A stretch of DNA of 64,000 bases, from NCBI GenBank assembly GCA_014529385.2, contig CM043959.1, positions 49,793,122 to 49,857,121 on the forward strand, written 5' to 3'. The position numbers and the translations under genes were made by a program. Under the pieces are notes generated by a model. That model was given only the letters and a program-made list of their open reading frames with translations, did not search any database and had not been told where the DNA came from. Of the stretch, positions 12,103 to 22,296 are shown piece after piece; position 1 is the first letter of the stretch, and every line of letters begins with the position of its first letter. The DNA comes from Adiantum capillus-veneris. Its lineage: Eukaryota > Streptophyta > Polypodiopsida > Polypodiales > Pteridaceae.

Positions 12103-12608
12103 ACCTATAAAGCTTCTTAGTTCATGAAGATTCTTTGGTTTTGGCCATCCTTTTATTACCTCTAACTTTCATGGATCCATTTGGATGCCATCCTGAGAGA
12201 TAATGTGACCTAAATACTGAATCTCTTGCAAGAAAAATTCACTTTTCTTTCGATTAACATAAAGTTTATTCTCTCTTAAAACTTGAAATATTACCTGGAG
12301 GTGTTGCTTGTGTTCGTCGAATGAATTAGAGTAGATGATAATATCATCTATAGTATGCACACATACCTATAAAGCTTCTTAGTTCATGAAGATTCTTTGG
12401 TTTAGGCCATCCTTTTATTACCTCTAACTTTGATGGATCCATTTGGATGCCATCCTGAGAGATAATGTGACCTAAATACTGAATCTCTTGCAAGAAAAAT
12501 TCACTTTTCTTTCGATTAACATAAAGTTTATTCTCTCTTAAAACTTGAAATATTACCTGGAGGTGTTGGTTGTGTTCGTCTAATGAATTACAGTAGATGA
12601 TAATATCA
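12085..12608 (-). repeat. 262-bp tandem duplication inside the RT region of element A
   Basis: Bases 12085-12346 and 12347-12608 are near-identical direct copies (about five differences by eye). The unit length is not a multiple of three, so translation through the second copy hits a stop just after CAYYR and the first copy is read in another frame. One difference turns a TCA codon into TGA at 12169-12171. Confidence 0.95.
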
Positions 12609-13267
12609 TCAAAGAAAACTCTAGTGAAGGTTCGATGAGGCCTGAACAGCTTCTCCATCAAGCGGTTGAATGTGGGTGGTGCATTGGTCAAGCCAAAAGG
12701 CATGACAATGTATTCGTAAAGACCAAATGTGGTGCGAAATGCGGTCTTTACAATGTCTTGATCAAATATTCTTATTTGATGATAGCCACTTTTTAGGTCA
12801 ATCCTTCTGAAGTAGGTCGATCCTTGTAGATTATCAAATAGGTCTTCTACCCGTGGAATGGGAAACCTATTCTTGATAGTGATCCTATTTAGTGCTCTAT
12901 AGTCGACACACATATGATATGTGCCATCTTTCTTTTGCACTAATAGCATAGGTGAGCAAAATGGAGATGAGCTAGGCCTAACCATGCCCTTCTCAACTAA
13001 CTTATGCACTTGCCGCATAATCTCCTCTTGTTGAGCTTGAGAAACTCTATAAGGAGGTTTGTTAGGCGTTGAACTTCCTGGAAGAAGTTCAATTGCATGG
13101 TCATCTATACCTCGTTTAGGAGGTAGCTCACAAGGGATGTCGTCAATAAAAACATCTTGAAACCCCTTGAGAAAATTGGATAACTCTAATTCCTTTTGGT
13201 TGCTTTTATTTTCTTTTGCTAAAGCATTAGGTTCATTTTGAGAATCTTTAACAAAAATCATGTACAC
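12344..13267 (-). pseudogene. Reverse transcriptase of element A
   Basis: The 307-codon stretch contains the RT landmarks in order: [102 protein letters not shown], the catalytic box VFFDDIIIY (FxDD form), and YLGHIISQDGIQMDPSKL. It is in the same frame as the protease tail upstream, separated only by TAA at 13286-13288. The C-terminal third is duplicated (see 12085-12608), which destroys the frame into RNase H. Confidence 0.9.
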
Positions 13268-13285
13268 GGAAATAGAGTTCTTTAT

Positions 13286-13540
13286 TTACTTGTTGAAAGC
13301 TGGTGTATGTACAATCGGGATAGTGTTACCCATTTCCTTAGCATCTATATACATGTCTTTTTCCCTGAACTTAAAGGAGATTCTCCTTTCAGGGAATTTA
13401 ACATTGGTAGCCAGGCGATCAAAACATAGTGCCCTTAGGATTACATTCTCATGCTTGAGAGGAGAGATAAAGAAGTCCTCTTTGTCCACATAGCTTTGGA
13501 CATGAAGCCTCAATTTCCCGCTTAAGGGAGTGCTGGTTTA
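13286..13540 (-). pseudogene. Protease C-terminal tail / linker of element A
   Basis: The residues YVDKEDFFISPLKHENVIL, FDRLATNVKFPERRISFKF and REKDMYI match the segment between protease and RT in plant chromoviruses. The active-site part of the protease is not visible. Upstream of about 13550 the translation loses resemblance to the family, so I place the truncation there, give or take 200 bases. Confidence 0.7.
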
Positions 13541-13999
13541 CGGCTCCAATCTGGAGATGCCGCCTCCCTCCGTCTGCACACCCGGCCAAGACATCACCAC
13601 CGATTTCTAAAATTCCAAGCCAATAGCATGCCTCATTTGTCTTACCTTTTTTGTGTGGTGTTCTTCTTGTCAATAATTGACCTTCTCTCTGAGTAACAGC
13701 TGTAGGCAATTTACTCGTGTTGGACTTATCAGATCTGTATATTTGCTCATTAATAAAGTGTATTGCATTATGTCACAGGAAGGAAATGAACTCATAAGAA
13801 GTTTTAGAAAAATTCTCACAATAATTCCCACAATGTGACATACCGAACATCATCATGAGTTTCTACATCATCATGAGTTTCTGTGAGGGAGGCACACAAT
13901 ACCTAGCTAGGTACTATTGGGGGCACGGGACAAAAAGTGAGGTCTTTTTGATTTTTTTTATTTTTATTTTTTGAAAAAAGTGTTTTTTTGAGCTCCAGC

Positions 14000-14301
14000 T
14001 ATGGACACCTTTGATGATGTGGCAAAAAAGGGAGAGGGTAGTTATTGTCATAAGAACCACCACTCTTTTGAGTAGAGAGAGAATGTATCTATCCTCCCTC
14101 ACTAGCCTCTATTTCAACCTACAAAAAGCCTATGACAATCTATCGAAAAATATGGACACCTTTGATGATGTAGCAAAAAGGGGGGAGGGTAGTTATTGTC
14201 ATAAGAACCACCATTCTTTTGAGTAGAGAGAGAATGTATCTATCCTCCCTCACTAGCCTCTATTTCAACCTACAAAAAGCCTATGACAATCTATCGAAAA
14301 A
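14000..14301. repeat. 151-bp tandem duplication next to the CACTA element
   Basis: Units 14000-14150 and 14151-14301 start TATGGACACCTTTGATGATG and differ at only a few positions. Each unit contains a short coding-looking stretch (FNLQKAYDNLSK) that I cannot assign. The rest of 13551-14333 holds no recognisable gene; a small CATCATCATGAGTTTCT repeat lies near 13850-13882. Confidence 0.95.
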
Positions 14302-14333
14302 ACCCTGATAGAATACCCTCATGCAATGGCCTT

Positions 14334-14345
14334 CACTACAAGAGG
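14334..14345 (+). repeat. Left terminal inverted repeat of the CACTA element
   Basis: CACTACAAGAGG, 12 bp, exact inverse of 19038-19049; preceded by CTT. Confidence 0.95.
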
Positions 14346-14364
14346 TTGTGTGCTCTTGTGACGC

Positions 14365-14633
14365 TGTTAGCGACGGAAATACATTGGGTTTTTATAACCC
14401 TCGGCGTCGCTAAAACCGTCGCTACGAGCGTCGCTATAGCGACGCATATAGAGACGCTCATAGCGACGCATATAGCGACGTTTACACAAAAGACTATAGC
14501 GACGCTACAGAGCCATAAATAGCGACGCTTATAGCGACGCCCGAGAGAATTTTTTTTTGGTGGCAGGGCATTCAATGCCCTGCCACCCATCAACCATATT
14601 TTGAATGCCCTGCCACCCATCAACCATATTGTA
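14365..14633. repeat. Left subterminal repeats of the CACTA element
   Basis: Repeated AGCGACG-type motifs occupy 14380-14545. They are followed by a perfect 14-bp inverted repeat with a one-base loop at 14559-14587 (arms GGTGGCAGGGCATT / AATGCCCTGCCACC). A 30-bp direct duplication follows (14574-14603 and 14604-14633). These are probable TnpA-binding and hairpin structures. Confidence 0.85.
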
Positions 14634-14910
14634 CTTGATTCACTTTTTAAAAAAAGTGCAAGGGTAGATAATAGACCCAAAATAGTCACCCACAAGACGC
14701 ATTGTTTGCAAAATTGACAATTGTACACATCATAGGCAAAATGAATTGATTGAAAAATGTAATAATGACAATTGTACAACATCATAGGTATAAAGAATTG
14801 ATTGGCAAAAGGAACTACAGTGACAAATGTAATAATATACATGGTTCAAAAAGACGTATAAAATCCGTCTCATGATACATAAGCTATGAGAAACCCTAAA
14901 CTAATGCTAT

Positions 14911-16253
14911 CTAGCTACGGCTAAACTGACGTCGTCTAGTCAGACGTCTCATCGCGTCCAAGCGGCGTATCTGTCGGATTTTGCAAAAAAAGACAATAAG
15001 ACAGCTTTCAGTAAGTATAAACATATAACGACATTTATAAAACAATACAAAAAATAAAAAAGAGTAAACCCTAATACTAACCATGCCGCCGCGAGAACTG
15101 AGAATGTCCATCAAGGCGTTTAAGCCCTTCCTGCCTGCGTACTCGCGCTCGTACGGTGTGGGATCATGTCTTGTCATTGACCACTGTCAAAACATACAAA
15201 GATTTCATTATGTTAGAACTAAAAAACTCATAAACCCTAAACTATCGAACATGCATAAAGAGCAATGTGAAAACACTTACAAAATCGGCCTCAAATGATG
15301 CCCATCGACCGCTCCCCAAGTGGTGCGAGGTCCCTGCCTCTACTCGCTCTCTGGCTGCATCCTTTTGTTGCTTCCACTTGTCGGGATTCTCGCGCGCTGC
15401 TTTCTTCGCATTCTTCCAATCTTCTTTGGCCAGCCAATCTAGCCTGTTCCACCCATTCTTGATTGCTTTTTGCACTTCGGAACGCTTGTGTTTGCAGTAT
15501 TCGCGCATTCGAATCTTCATCAGGTCTTCATTGAAGCGCTGATCCCGTGTTGGAACGGGAAACTCATCATGAAGTATGCTGATGACTCTGTTTTTTAAAT
15601 CACTTGGTACTTCACTCCATTTGTTTAGTATGTAGTGTCTAAACAGCTGAGAGCAAAGACCACGCATGCGCGAGATCACCTTCTTGCCGTCATCATCCAT
15701 GATGATGCCGCCGCTGATGTCGACGGAGTAAGGCAAGCCCTCAAGCCGGTGACGCGTGAACCTGGGTGTCCCGGCAGGGGTCTCTAGCGGCGTGTCGATG
15801 GGGGTACGGACGTCAGGTGTCTCCACCGGCGTCTGGGCCCCGAAGTGAGGAGTGTCGAGTCGGGTGGCTCCTGGCGGAGTAGGTAGAGGTGTGTACACAG
15901 CTTCTAGGAACAGTCAGCCGTGCAAAACCTGGAGTAGATGGCGATGCTGTGGCTGATGTGGGGGCGGGCAAAGAAGGGGAGGATAAAGAGCCTCGTCGAA
16001 CACGAGGCGGTGTGGAGGCATCGGTGGCAGAATCCCCACAACAACCGCCACCGCCGCCACTAGAGCGCCGGTGTCTAGACGAGTGTGAAGCTCGTCTCGT
16101 CGACGTCGAAGCTTCGGAGCGCGCCGAATGCTCCGAAAGAGAGGGAGATGCGGATGGAGTAGGAACGCGCGATGATGCGCCAGAGCGATGACGCTCCACG
16201 TACCACTGTCTCTGCTGCAGTGACAAAGAAGAAAGAAACTCCTCATCATCCAT
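14911..16253 (-). pseudogene. tnpA-like gene of the CACTA element (plant Ptta/En-Spm family)
   Basis: A probable start is ATG 16251-16253 (MDDEEFLSSLSLQQRQWYVE), followed by a Ser/Arg/Pro-rich segment to about 15890. A one-step frame change then leads into 15898-15282, which carries the conserved part: WSEVPSDLKNRVISILHDEF, RMREYCKHKRSEVQKA, WLAKEDWKNAKKAARENPDK and HHLGSGRWASFEADF. Good splice signals give an intron at 15184-15280 (GTAAGTG...GACAG), an exon 15082-15183 (WSMTRHDPTPYEREYAG...), an intron 14971-15081 and a last exon ending at stop 14911-14913. This family binds subterminal repeats and helps transposition. The frame change near 15890 may be a mutation or an unrecognised splice. 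Confidence 0.7.
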
Positions 16254-16525
16254 ACCTGCATTAAACACACGAATATTTAAACTTAATATTGAATGAATAG
16301 AGTAGACAACGACGCAAAGACCATTAAATACAATGACGTAATGACGCATATAAATACAATGACGCAATGAATTGAGTGATAGAAGAGGCAAGTCGAAAAC
16401 TCAGAATTTTCAATCAAAAGATGTGAGCGCGAGTAGAAAAGAGCGTTATACACCATGGAAGGTACTTAGAGAGCCAGAGCTTTTACAACACGGAGCAAAA
16501 TTGTTCAAATACAATATTTGTGGCT

Positions 16526-17241
16526 TTAAGAGATCTCTCTCTCATCCTCGCATAACTCAGCATAACTTCCTATATCTATATAGAGCTCTCCGTTTAAACA
16601 CATATCCTCTGTTTCATTTTGTAGCTCCTCAGCATGCACCCCATATAGAGTAGTAGCATCTTGATGCTCATCTGGCACCACCGCAGCGGCTTCTGATTGA
16701 GCATCTTCTCTGATCTCCTCCATTGATGTCGTTGTGATTGGCACATGGTAGCCTTCATACGTCCTTGCACTACGAGGGGCTACCTCTATGACATACGTGC
16801 TCCATTATACAATGGCGTATCGGCTTCACTTTTCATATCATCATAGATAAGCCTTTCTGAATCCATGATCGTCTCGATCATTTCATCAATCTCGGGCTCA
16901 AACATTGCCTCGTTGGGAATGTGCTCTGCATGATCATCCCCCGAGCTGTCAGAGGCTACATCTTGGGGCCTCACATATGCTGCTTGACCAAAGCGCCTGC
17001 GAACACGTCTATTGGGTTGCAAGATTGCTGCTTGTTGGCCAGCGTCAGAGTCCGACGAGTTATAATTGGCAACAACTCGATCTATAATAGATGGATCGAA
17101 CTCGTCAAATTCGCGAACGTGCTGCAAAGAAACACGTCTTGTCCGTCGCACAGCATGCTTGCATTGATTACAAGGACATAAGACCCTCGTTGAGAGATAG
17201 GTGTTTTGGTTGGACGGTCCCACATCCTTGTCGCTACTCAT
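16526..17241 (-). pseudogene. tnp2 transposase remnant: N-terminal domain joined to a C-terminal tail
   Basis: The stretch 17241-16786 starts MSSDKDVG and contains STRVLCPCNQCKHAV, the CPC-x2-C wording of the transposase-associated domain at the N-terminus of CACTA transposases. An acidic region and ADTPLYNGARMS follow. In normal tnp2 genes the PLYPG-like motif leads into the long catalytic domain. Here it is followed after about 20 bases, in another frame, by an acidic, tail-like stretch (16744-16526, ITTTSMEEIREDAQSEAA). The catalytic DDE part, well over 1 kb in usual members, is missing. I infer an internal deletion. The N-terminal call is fairly firm; the tail assignment is tentative. Confidence 0.55.
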
Positions 17242-17303
17242 AATGAGGATAAAAAACTTATAACCTGGACAACAAATTTAATATTCTATTGGCATTCTTC
17301 GTC

Positions 17304-17305
<2 letters not shown>

Positions 17306-17368
<63 letters not shown>
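17306..17368. repeat. (CT)n microsatellite inside the CACTA element
   Basis: About 31 CT units, just upstream of the tnp2 remnant on its coding strand. From 17370 to 18295 there is no recognisable gene; the stretch has AT-rich repeats of the type AAATCTAA/ACGTAAATCTA near 17660-18030. Confidence 0.95.
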
Positions 17369-17371
<3 letters not shown>

Positions 17372-18294
17372 CTCACATTCTCTAGTCATGTCCAATCCCC
17401 GCACACCTCGGTCTAGAGGTGCACGGAGATCAGAACCACCGGGTTATAATCTCGTCTTTATTGGTCAATACCTATATTTGTGGGTACAAGAAATCTACAC
17501 ACCCACGTCTACATGATACTGCATGTAGTGGACAAAACCCCTTTGCCTCTTCTCTAGCTGTAGCACTTCACTTCATCTTAACATCTTTTCACAGTAGATC
17601 TTTTCACTGTTCGTCTAACTCTAAACCCTAAACCGTAAGTAATTCTTGCGTGGACTCGATCTAACGTAAATAAGCGTAAATCTAAATAAACGTAAATCTA
17701 ACTAAAAATAAAGCTAAATCTAATTTAACGTAAGTCTAATGACTAGAGGTTGTCTAGATGGTCATTGTGTCGGGGATGTAGTGACTCTTGCCGCCCTGAA
17801 GATCCACCTTCTTCCCTAGACATTTCACCAGTACTTTTGGATCGACGGAGCCCACCATGAGTGAAGGTAGCAATACCCTATATTCCATTGAGGGCTTTCT
17901 TCACCCGCTTCATGCAGGCATCGCAGTCTATGGAGACCTAAATCTAATCTAATATAACGTAAATCCAAATCTAGCTTAAATAAACGTAAATCTAGTTAAA
18001 AATAAACCTAAATCTAATTTAATGTAAGTCTACATATAACTTAATCTTTAACGTCTTTTAAGATAGTTTCCTACGACGTTATAACTCTCTTCTTCTTGTG
18101 TGTGTGCGCGTGTGTGGATGTGTGTGCCAATAAAAAGAGATAAATGGTATAACCTTTCTATCACCCATGCCAAGTATGATAGATTGATTATGCCATTTCC
18201 CTCTTGAATAATAGGTCTTGAGTTCAACTTCTCGTCGGCTAGATCTTTAGGTCTTTTAATTTTAATTAGTTTCCTACGACGTTAAATTAGTTTC

Positions 18295-18545
18295 TCTCTC
18301 TTTCTCTCTCAATGCGTGTGCGTTTTTTTGGATCGTATGCATGTTTTCTCTCTCTTTTCCTCTCTCAATGTGTGCGTTTTTTGTTTATGCATGTTCTCTC
18401 TCTCTTTTCCTCTCTCAATGTGTGCGTTTTTTGTTTATGCATGTTCTCTCTCTCTTTTCCTCCCTCAATGCGTGCGTTTTTTGTTTATGCATGCTCTCTC
18501 TCTCTTTTTCTCTCTCAATGTGTTTGTGCATTCTTTGTTTATGTA
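18295..18545. repeat. 50-bp minisatellite in the CACTA element
   Basis: About five tandem units of 50 bp, each composed of a CTCTCTCTC block, a TCTCTCAATG block and TGTGCGTTTTTTGTTTATGC. Units begin about every 50 bases (TGCGTTTT at 18373, 18423, 18473). Reading frames across it are artefacts. Confidence 0.9.
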
Positions 18546-18571
18546 TGTGTGTGTGCGTTTTTGTTTTTGTT

Positions 18572-18575
<4 letters not shown>

Positions 18576-18611
<36 letters not shown>

Positions 18612-18760
18612 AACACTATGTGTGTGTGTGTATGTGTGTGTGAGAGAGAGAGAGAGAGGGAGAGAGAAAGAGGGGAAGGGAACATGAGAATGAGGAGAGG
18701 GAAGGAGCATACCTGGCTCTCCTTCCTCTCCTCGTGTGTGTGCGTGTGTGTGTGGAGAAG

Positions 18761-18794
<34 letters not shown>
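18576..18794. repeat. Cluster of CT, GT, AG microsatellites
   Basis: (CT)n at 18576-18608, (GT)n near 18619-18642, (AG)n at 18642-18670, (GT)n at 18733-18753 and (AG)n at 18764-18794. Low-complexity sequence in the presumed promoter-side end of the CACTA element. Confidence 0.9.
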
Positions 18795-18797
<3 letters not shown>

Positions 18798-18835
18798 GGG
18801 AGAGCGTTACCTGCTCCTTGCTTGAGGGTGCCGAA

Positions 18836-19030
18836 AAACTCAGATCTGAGATCTGAGTTTTTGGGCGCGCTCGGTTATTTTTTTACCCCAGCCGGCGTCG
18901 CTATGAGCGTCGCAAATTTCTTTGTAAATTTGCGACGCTCATAGCGACGCTCATAGCGACGCTTATAGCGACGCTCATAGCGACGCCGGGAATTTTTTTT
19001 TTGGGCATCGCTGTGTGAGCGTCGCTAATA
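18836..19030. repeat. Right subterminal repeats and hairpins of the CACTA element
   Basis: A palindrome centred on CAGATCTGAGATCTG lies at 18836-18864. A perfect 25-bp inverted repeat with a 6-base loop follows (arms 18895-18919 and 18926-18950), then several direct GCGACGCTCATA copies to about 18990. The motif is the same as in the left subterminal block. Confidence 0.9.
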
Positions 19031-19037
19031 TGAAGAG

Positions 19038-19049
19038 CCTCTTGTAGTG
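19038..19049 (-). repeat. Right terminal inverted repeat of the CACTA element
   Basis: CCTCTTGTAGTG, 12 bp, exact inverse of 14334-14345; followed by CTT. Confidence 0.95.
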
Positions 19050-19137
19050 CTTGTCTAGTAAATCACACACATTTTCAGTTTTAATCCTTTAAAATTAGCT
19101 ATCCTTACAAAGCCCTTTTGGGGTTCATATTTTTGTT

Positions 19138-19429
19138 AATGTATATTCTCACTTTACGATGTTTGCATGCTTCGAAAGCTTGTCCACATAAGCTCTCCAA
19201 AGGCACCACCCAAGCCCATCAATATATTGTAACCAGTGACAACGGAAAAGGTGTAGGCAAGGGTGGCCGAAGAAAGCTCCAAGGATCCAGTATGACCGAC
19301 ATATGTCGTAGAGATCAATTGGACCGAGAAACAAAGGAGGTTTTCTAGAATGAGGGGCCTTTCAAACGGCATTGCATCCACAATTCCCTCAAGCTGAGCC
19401 ATGGCGGCTTTTCTATACAGAGGCAACAA
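19138..19429 (-). pseudogene. MATE (DETOXIFICATION) transporter fragment
   Basis: Minus-strand translation gives RPLILENLLCFSVQLIST, TYVGHTGSLELSSATLAY and VVTGYNILMGLGGAFGEL. These match the first two membrane helices of plant MATE efflux carriers (VGHLGELxLSSAxLA...VTGFSLLxGL). A +1 shift then gives SLCGQAFEACKH, matching the conserved LCGQAFGA motif. The fragment covers about 90 residues of a family usually near 500 residues long, contains a frameshift, and has no continuation on either side. MATE proteins export metabolites or toxic compounds with proton exchange. It lies just outside the right end of the CACTA element, but nothing shows the element carried it. Confidence 0.8.
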
Positions 19430-22064
19430 GCTCGTTGTTCACGAACGAGAAGCATAGAGGCGGCGAGGAATTTACTTCGCCATCCACTAAAGGATACACA
19501 ATGTGTGCAGGGGAGGTGGTGCTGTGGCACTGTGGAGAGGAGGAAGGAGAGAGACTCCTAGGAGAATAGGGCTCAGACCCAAAATGAGAAAGAAGGAAGG
19601 AGGCAACGCCATATTGCATGCAAAGTTTTTTTTGTGTGTGTGTGTGTTGGGGGGGGGGGTGGGGGTGCGTGGTACGCAATCAAAAACGGCATGCAGCTAA
19701 CATATGCGTGAGAGAGGGCGGCACTTATTGATAGGGTTGGTTGATAAAGACGTGTTGCAGACAACGGTCAGTCACATGGTTGGTCATGCACTAGAGTAGC
19801 CGTTTGCTCCCGTAAATATGAGCCGTCCCATAGTGAGTGCAGATGTGCACCATTAAAAGCAGTGGTTGCATGTGATAGTAAGAGGTGTTGTACACAGTAT
19901 CTAGCCACATGGTTGATGAGTGAGGGAGTGAGAAGGGGTTCATGGGTGGTTAACTAACAAGAGAACTATGGACAAAGAACTACGGACGGTGATAGACGAC
20001 TTTTGTAGTGTCCAAAAAGTAGCGTGTATATGCATGGTCATATGTACAAAAATATGTAAATACAATCATTTTGGGGCTTTTTGAAGTGGTTTCAAGTTTT
20101 AAAAAAGATGCAACGTGTACACATTGTGAATAGTCAGGTTCGCGTGCCAGTAAGTCGGGTACATGTATATGCCTAGACAGGGTATCGGGGCCTTGGATAT
20201 GGTTCTTTATGGATTATTTTGGCTGTAGGTAATGTGTTTGAGCTTTCTAGAATGTGAATAATACAAGTGGAAAGTGTGGACACTCTCATGGCACTGGAGA
20301 AGTTTGGCACATGCGACAACTATCTATTTACGGTGCTTGATCTACGGTGATGCATGCACCACCCTAGAAGTGGTCAAAAATGGAATGTGGGGATGTGGAA
20401 AAGGTATTTGGATATCAAGGATCAAGCACACAAAAGTTCATGAATTTTGGAGTCCGTTTCAAGTTTTTTCCGTAAAAAATGGCCGCCAACGGTCAAAATT
20501 GGCCAAAACTGAGTCAAAAAGGTTAAAAAATGACAGAAAATGGTGTGAAAAGGCTTCAATTTTTCCACATCACCCATGGTGCCGTGAGTATTTCATCTGA
20601 GGAATTGTTTTTGAAGCCAAGTCTTGGCACTTTCACCTCTATGTGTGTGGGAGGAAGCAAGGTTCCTACAGGTGGTCTAGTGCAGTCCCGTCGCGTTCGC
20701 AACCTGTTTTCGAGTGTGTGGAGGAGTGAATGAGAGCTTTCTATCTTCAATTTTTCACTTGGGAGAGTCTATGGAAGTTTTGAGGTTTCCATGGATGTGT
20801 GTGTGCAAGGGATTGAGGGAAGAAGGTGCGGATGTCTGCAAGACTATGTGACCCTGTATCGGTGCCGTTAGGGTTGAAGCTACTCCAAAGAGTCCAACAG
20901 AGTGGAATTTGGTGAAGCTTTTGCAATGGTTTGAGAGATGCATTTTGTGGCTGGAGTTTTTGATGGTTTTTCTTGTATATTTTGGTCACCATCAAGTGTG
21001 ATTTGAAGTGCTGATCGACTTGGCTCACCTTGTAGTGTTGTGGTGGTGTATGGGGGTTGAAATTTAAGTAAATTTCTAGTGTGGTGTTGAGTTTTCTGGG
21101 TGTGTGAGTGTGCGCACGGCGTGTTTTTCTCCATCATCCTTTGGCGATCCCGTTGGGGAGTGGAAATTTGTCGGTTGTGCACCCAGGTGAAGCGGTTTTG
21201 CTGTGAAGTTTGAGCTTCATTGAAGAAAAGTGGTGGTTTGGTTGAGGTGTAAGACTTCAAGTTTTGTGGAATTACTCATGCAATGGAGAAGTGACTTCAA
21301 AGGGATGGCGTATAGTCGGCCAGTGAAGGAGGATGTGAATGACTAGATAGTAGACTTCGAGTGGCATACGCTCGGTATGTTATCATGCTATAAATGCTTG
21401 AAAATCTCTCTGCAAATCCGTGCACCACACTCTTGAAATCTACTTAATCGCACAAGTTAATGCACATAACATGTGATGAATCCGACTCTCAAATCCTGAG
21501 AGTCCACAAGAATGCATACATCCACAAAGTGTTCTCAATGTATGTGCATAAATGTGTTGAAAATATCAACCCTCACTCTCTATTTACTGAGAGAAGAACA
21601 TCAATGCGCAAAAAAAGCGAATGACAAAAGCTCAATTCGAGCTCTTCGAATGTAGCAAATCACCACAATAGGCATACATAATCTTCAATTTTCCGAATAT
21701 CCTATAGCATGTCAGCCCATATCTTCCAAACCGTTCAAAACTTGCAGAAACTTCCATCTGCAAAGTTGTAGACCACGCGACAACAGTTGGGGAGTGTGGG
21801 TATGGACATGAAATAAGCTGTTTTTATAGGTTAAAACAAATTTATAAAAATCTGTAGCTTCTACTTGACGAACTACAGGCACTCTGAGTGACGTATCTCA
21901 AAATTGGTGAAGAATATTTTGAGAAAACATTCTTCTGCAAAGTTGAAGAGGACCAAAATCGGCTTGAATGAAGATGTTTAGGTAGGCCAAAACAGATGTG
22001 CAAAAATGTGCTGCATTTTTTGCTGCTTCTCTGCTTGCCTCCCCGCTGAGCTCCCAATCCTTGA
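19430..22064. other. Intergenic or decayed repeat sequence
   Basis: No gene is recognisable on either strand. A GT run followed by G11 lies at 19628-19661. The stretch 21700-22064 reads on the minus strand like the leader of an LTR element that begins at the primer-site-like sequence 22065-22076. I see nothing else of note. Confidence 0.5.
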
Positions 22065-22076
22065 GCTCTGATACTA
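22065..22076 (-). promoter_or_regulatory. Probable primer binding site (initiator Met tRNA type) of LTR element F
   Basis: The minus strand reads TAGTATCAGAGC, one base from the standard plant primer site TGGTATCAGAGC. It lies two bases inside a CA end at 22079. Confidence 0.5.
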
Positions 22077-22078
22077 GT

Positions 22079-22296
22079 TGAAGTGCACGAGCGAGAGCGT
22101 GTGTGAATGTATGCAGCAATGGAAAAGAGAGGATAAGAGGAGACCTTGTGTTTGCAGGGGCAAAAAATCACTCTCTACATGTGAGTCCCCTTATTCTATT
22201 ATGTACATAATGAATAAGTATAGTGGGCGAGCACCTGGCCTAATCAGCCACATGGGGCTTTACCCCAACATCAAGGACAAATCTGGTTATTTTCAT
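22079..22296 (-). repeat. Partial LTR (element F), interrupted by element E
   Basis: The plus strand begins TGAAGTGCACGAG next to the primer-like site, so on the minus strand this is the 3' portion of an LTR ending in CTTCA. It is cut at 22296 by the insertion of element E, whose target duplication TTCAT is its last five bases. The sequence after 31194 should be the rest of F; I cannot find its outer end. Confidence 0.45.

Larger units (their letters stand above)
8143..13550 (-). mobile_element. Element A: 5'-truncated Ty3/gypsy chromovirus
   Basis: Read on the minus strand this holds a protease tail, RT, RNase H, integrase, chromodomain-like C-terminus, polypurine tract and 3' LTR. The 5' LTR, gag and most of protease are missing; recognisable protein stops near 13550. 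The 3' LTR (8143-9722) was delimited by comparison with its relative at 59474-60993. The base pairs outside 8143 (AATAG) do not match those outside 60993 (CAATC), so a shared target duplication is not supported. Disruptions are in-frame stops at 13286, 12169 and 11839, a 262-bp tandem duplication that shifts the frame, and a frameshift near 11000-11040. Confidence 0.85.
14334..19049 (-). mobile_element. Complete CACTA (En/Spm) DNA transposon, deletion derivative
   Basis: The element starts CACTACAAGAGG and ends with its inverse CCTCTTGTAGTG. It is flanked on both sides by CTT (14331-14333 and 19050-19052), the 3-bp target duplication expected for CACTA elements. Total length is 4716 bp. Both ends carry clustered AGCGACG / CGTCGCT subterminal motifs, the binding sites expected for the TnpA-type protein. 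Genes run on the minus strand. A tnpA-like gene is present, but the tnp2 transposase is reduced to its ends, so the copy is non-autonomous. It also contains several microsatellites and a 50-bp minisatellite. Confidence 0.95.

Noticed and set aside
18295..18545. CRISPR-like array
   Set aside because: The units are contiguous with no unique spacers; it is a minisatellite in a plant transposon.
18312..18797. A 161-codon plus-strand frame and overlapping frames
   Set aside because: Produced by the 50-bp minisatellite and CT/GT/AG runs; no protein-like composition.
20880..21260. A 126-codon minus-strand frame in the 20-21 kb region
   Set aside because: Composition is low complexity with no recognisable motif, and neighbouring frames overlap it equally.
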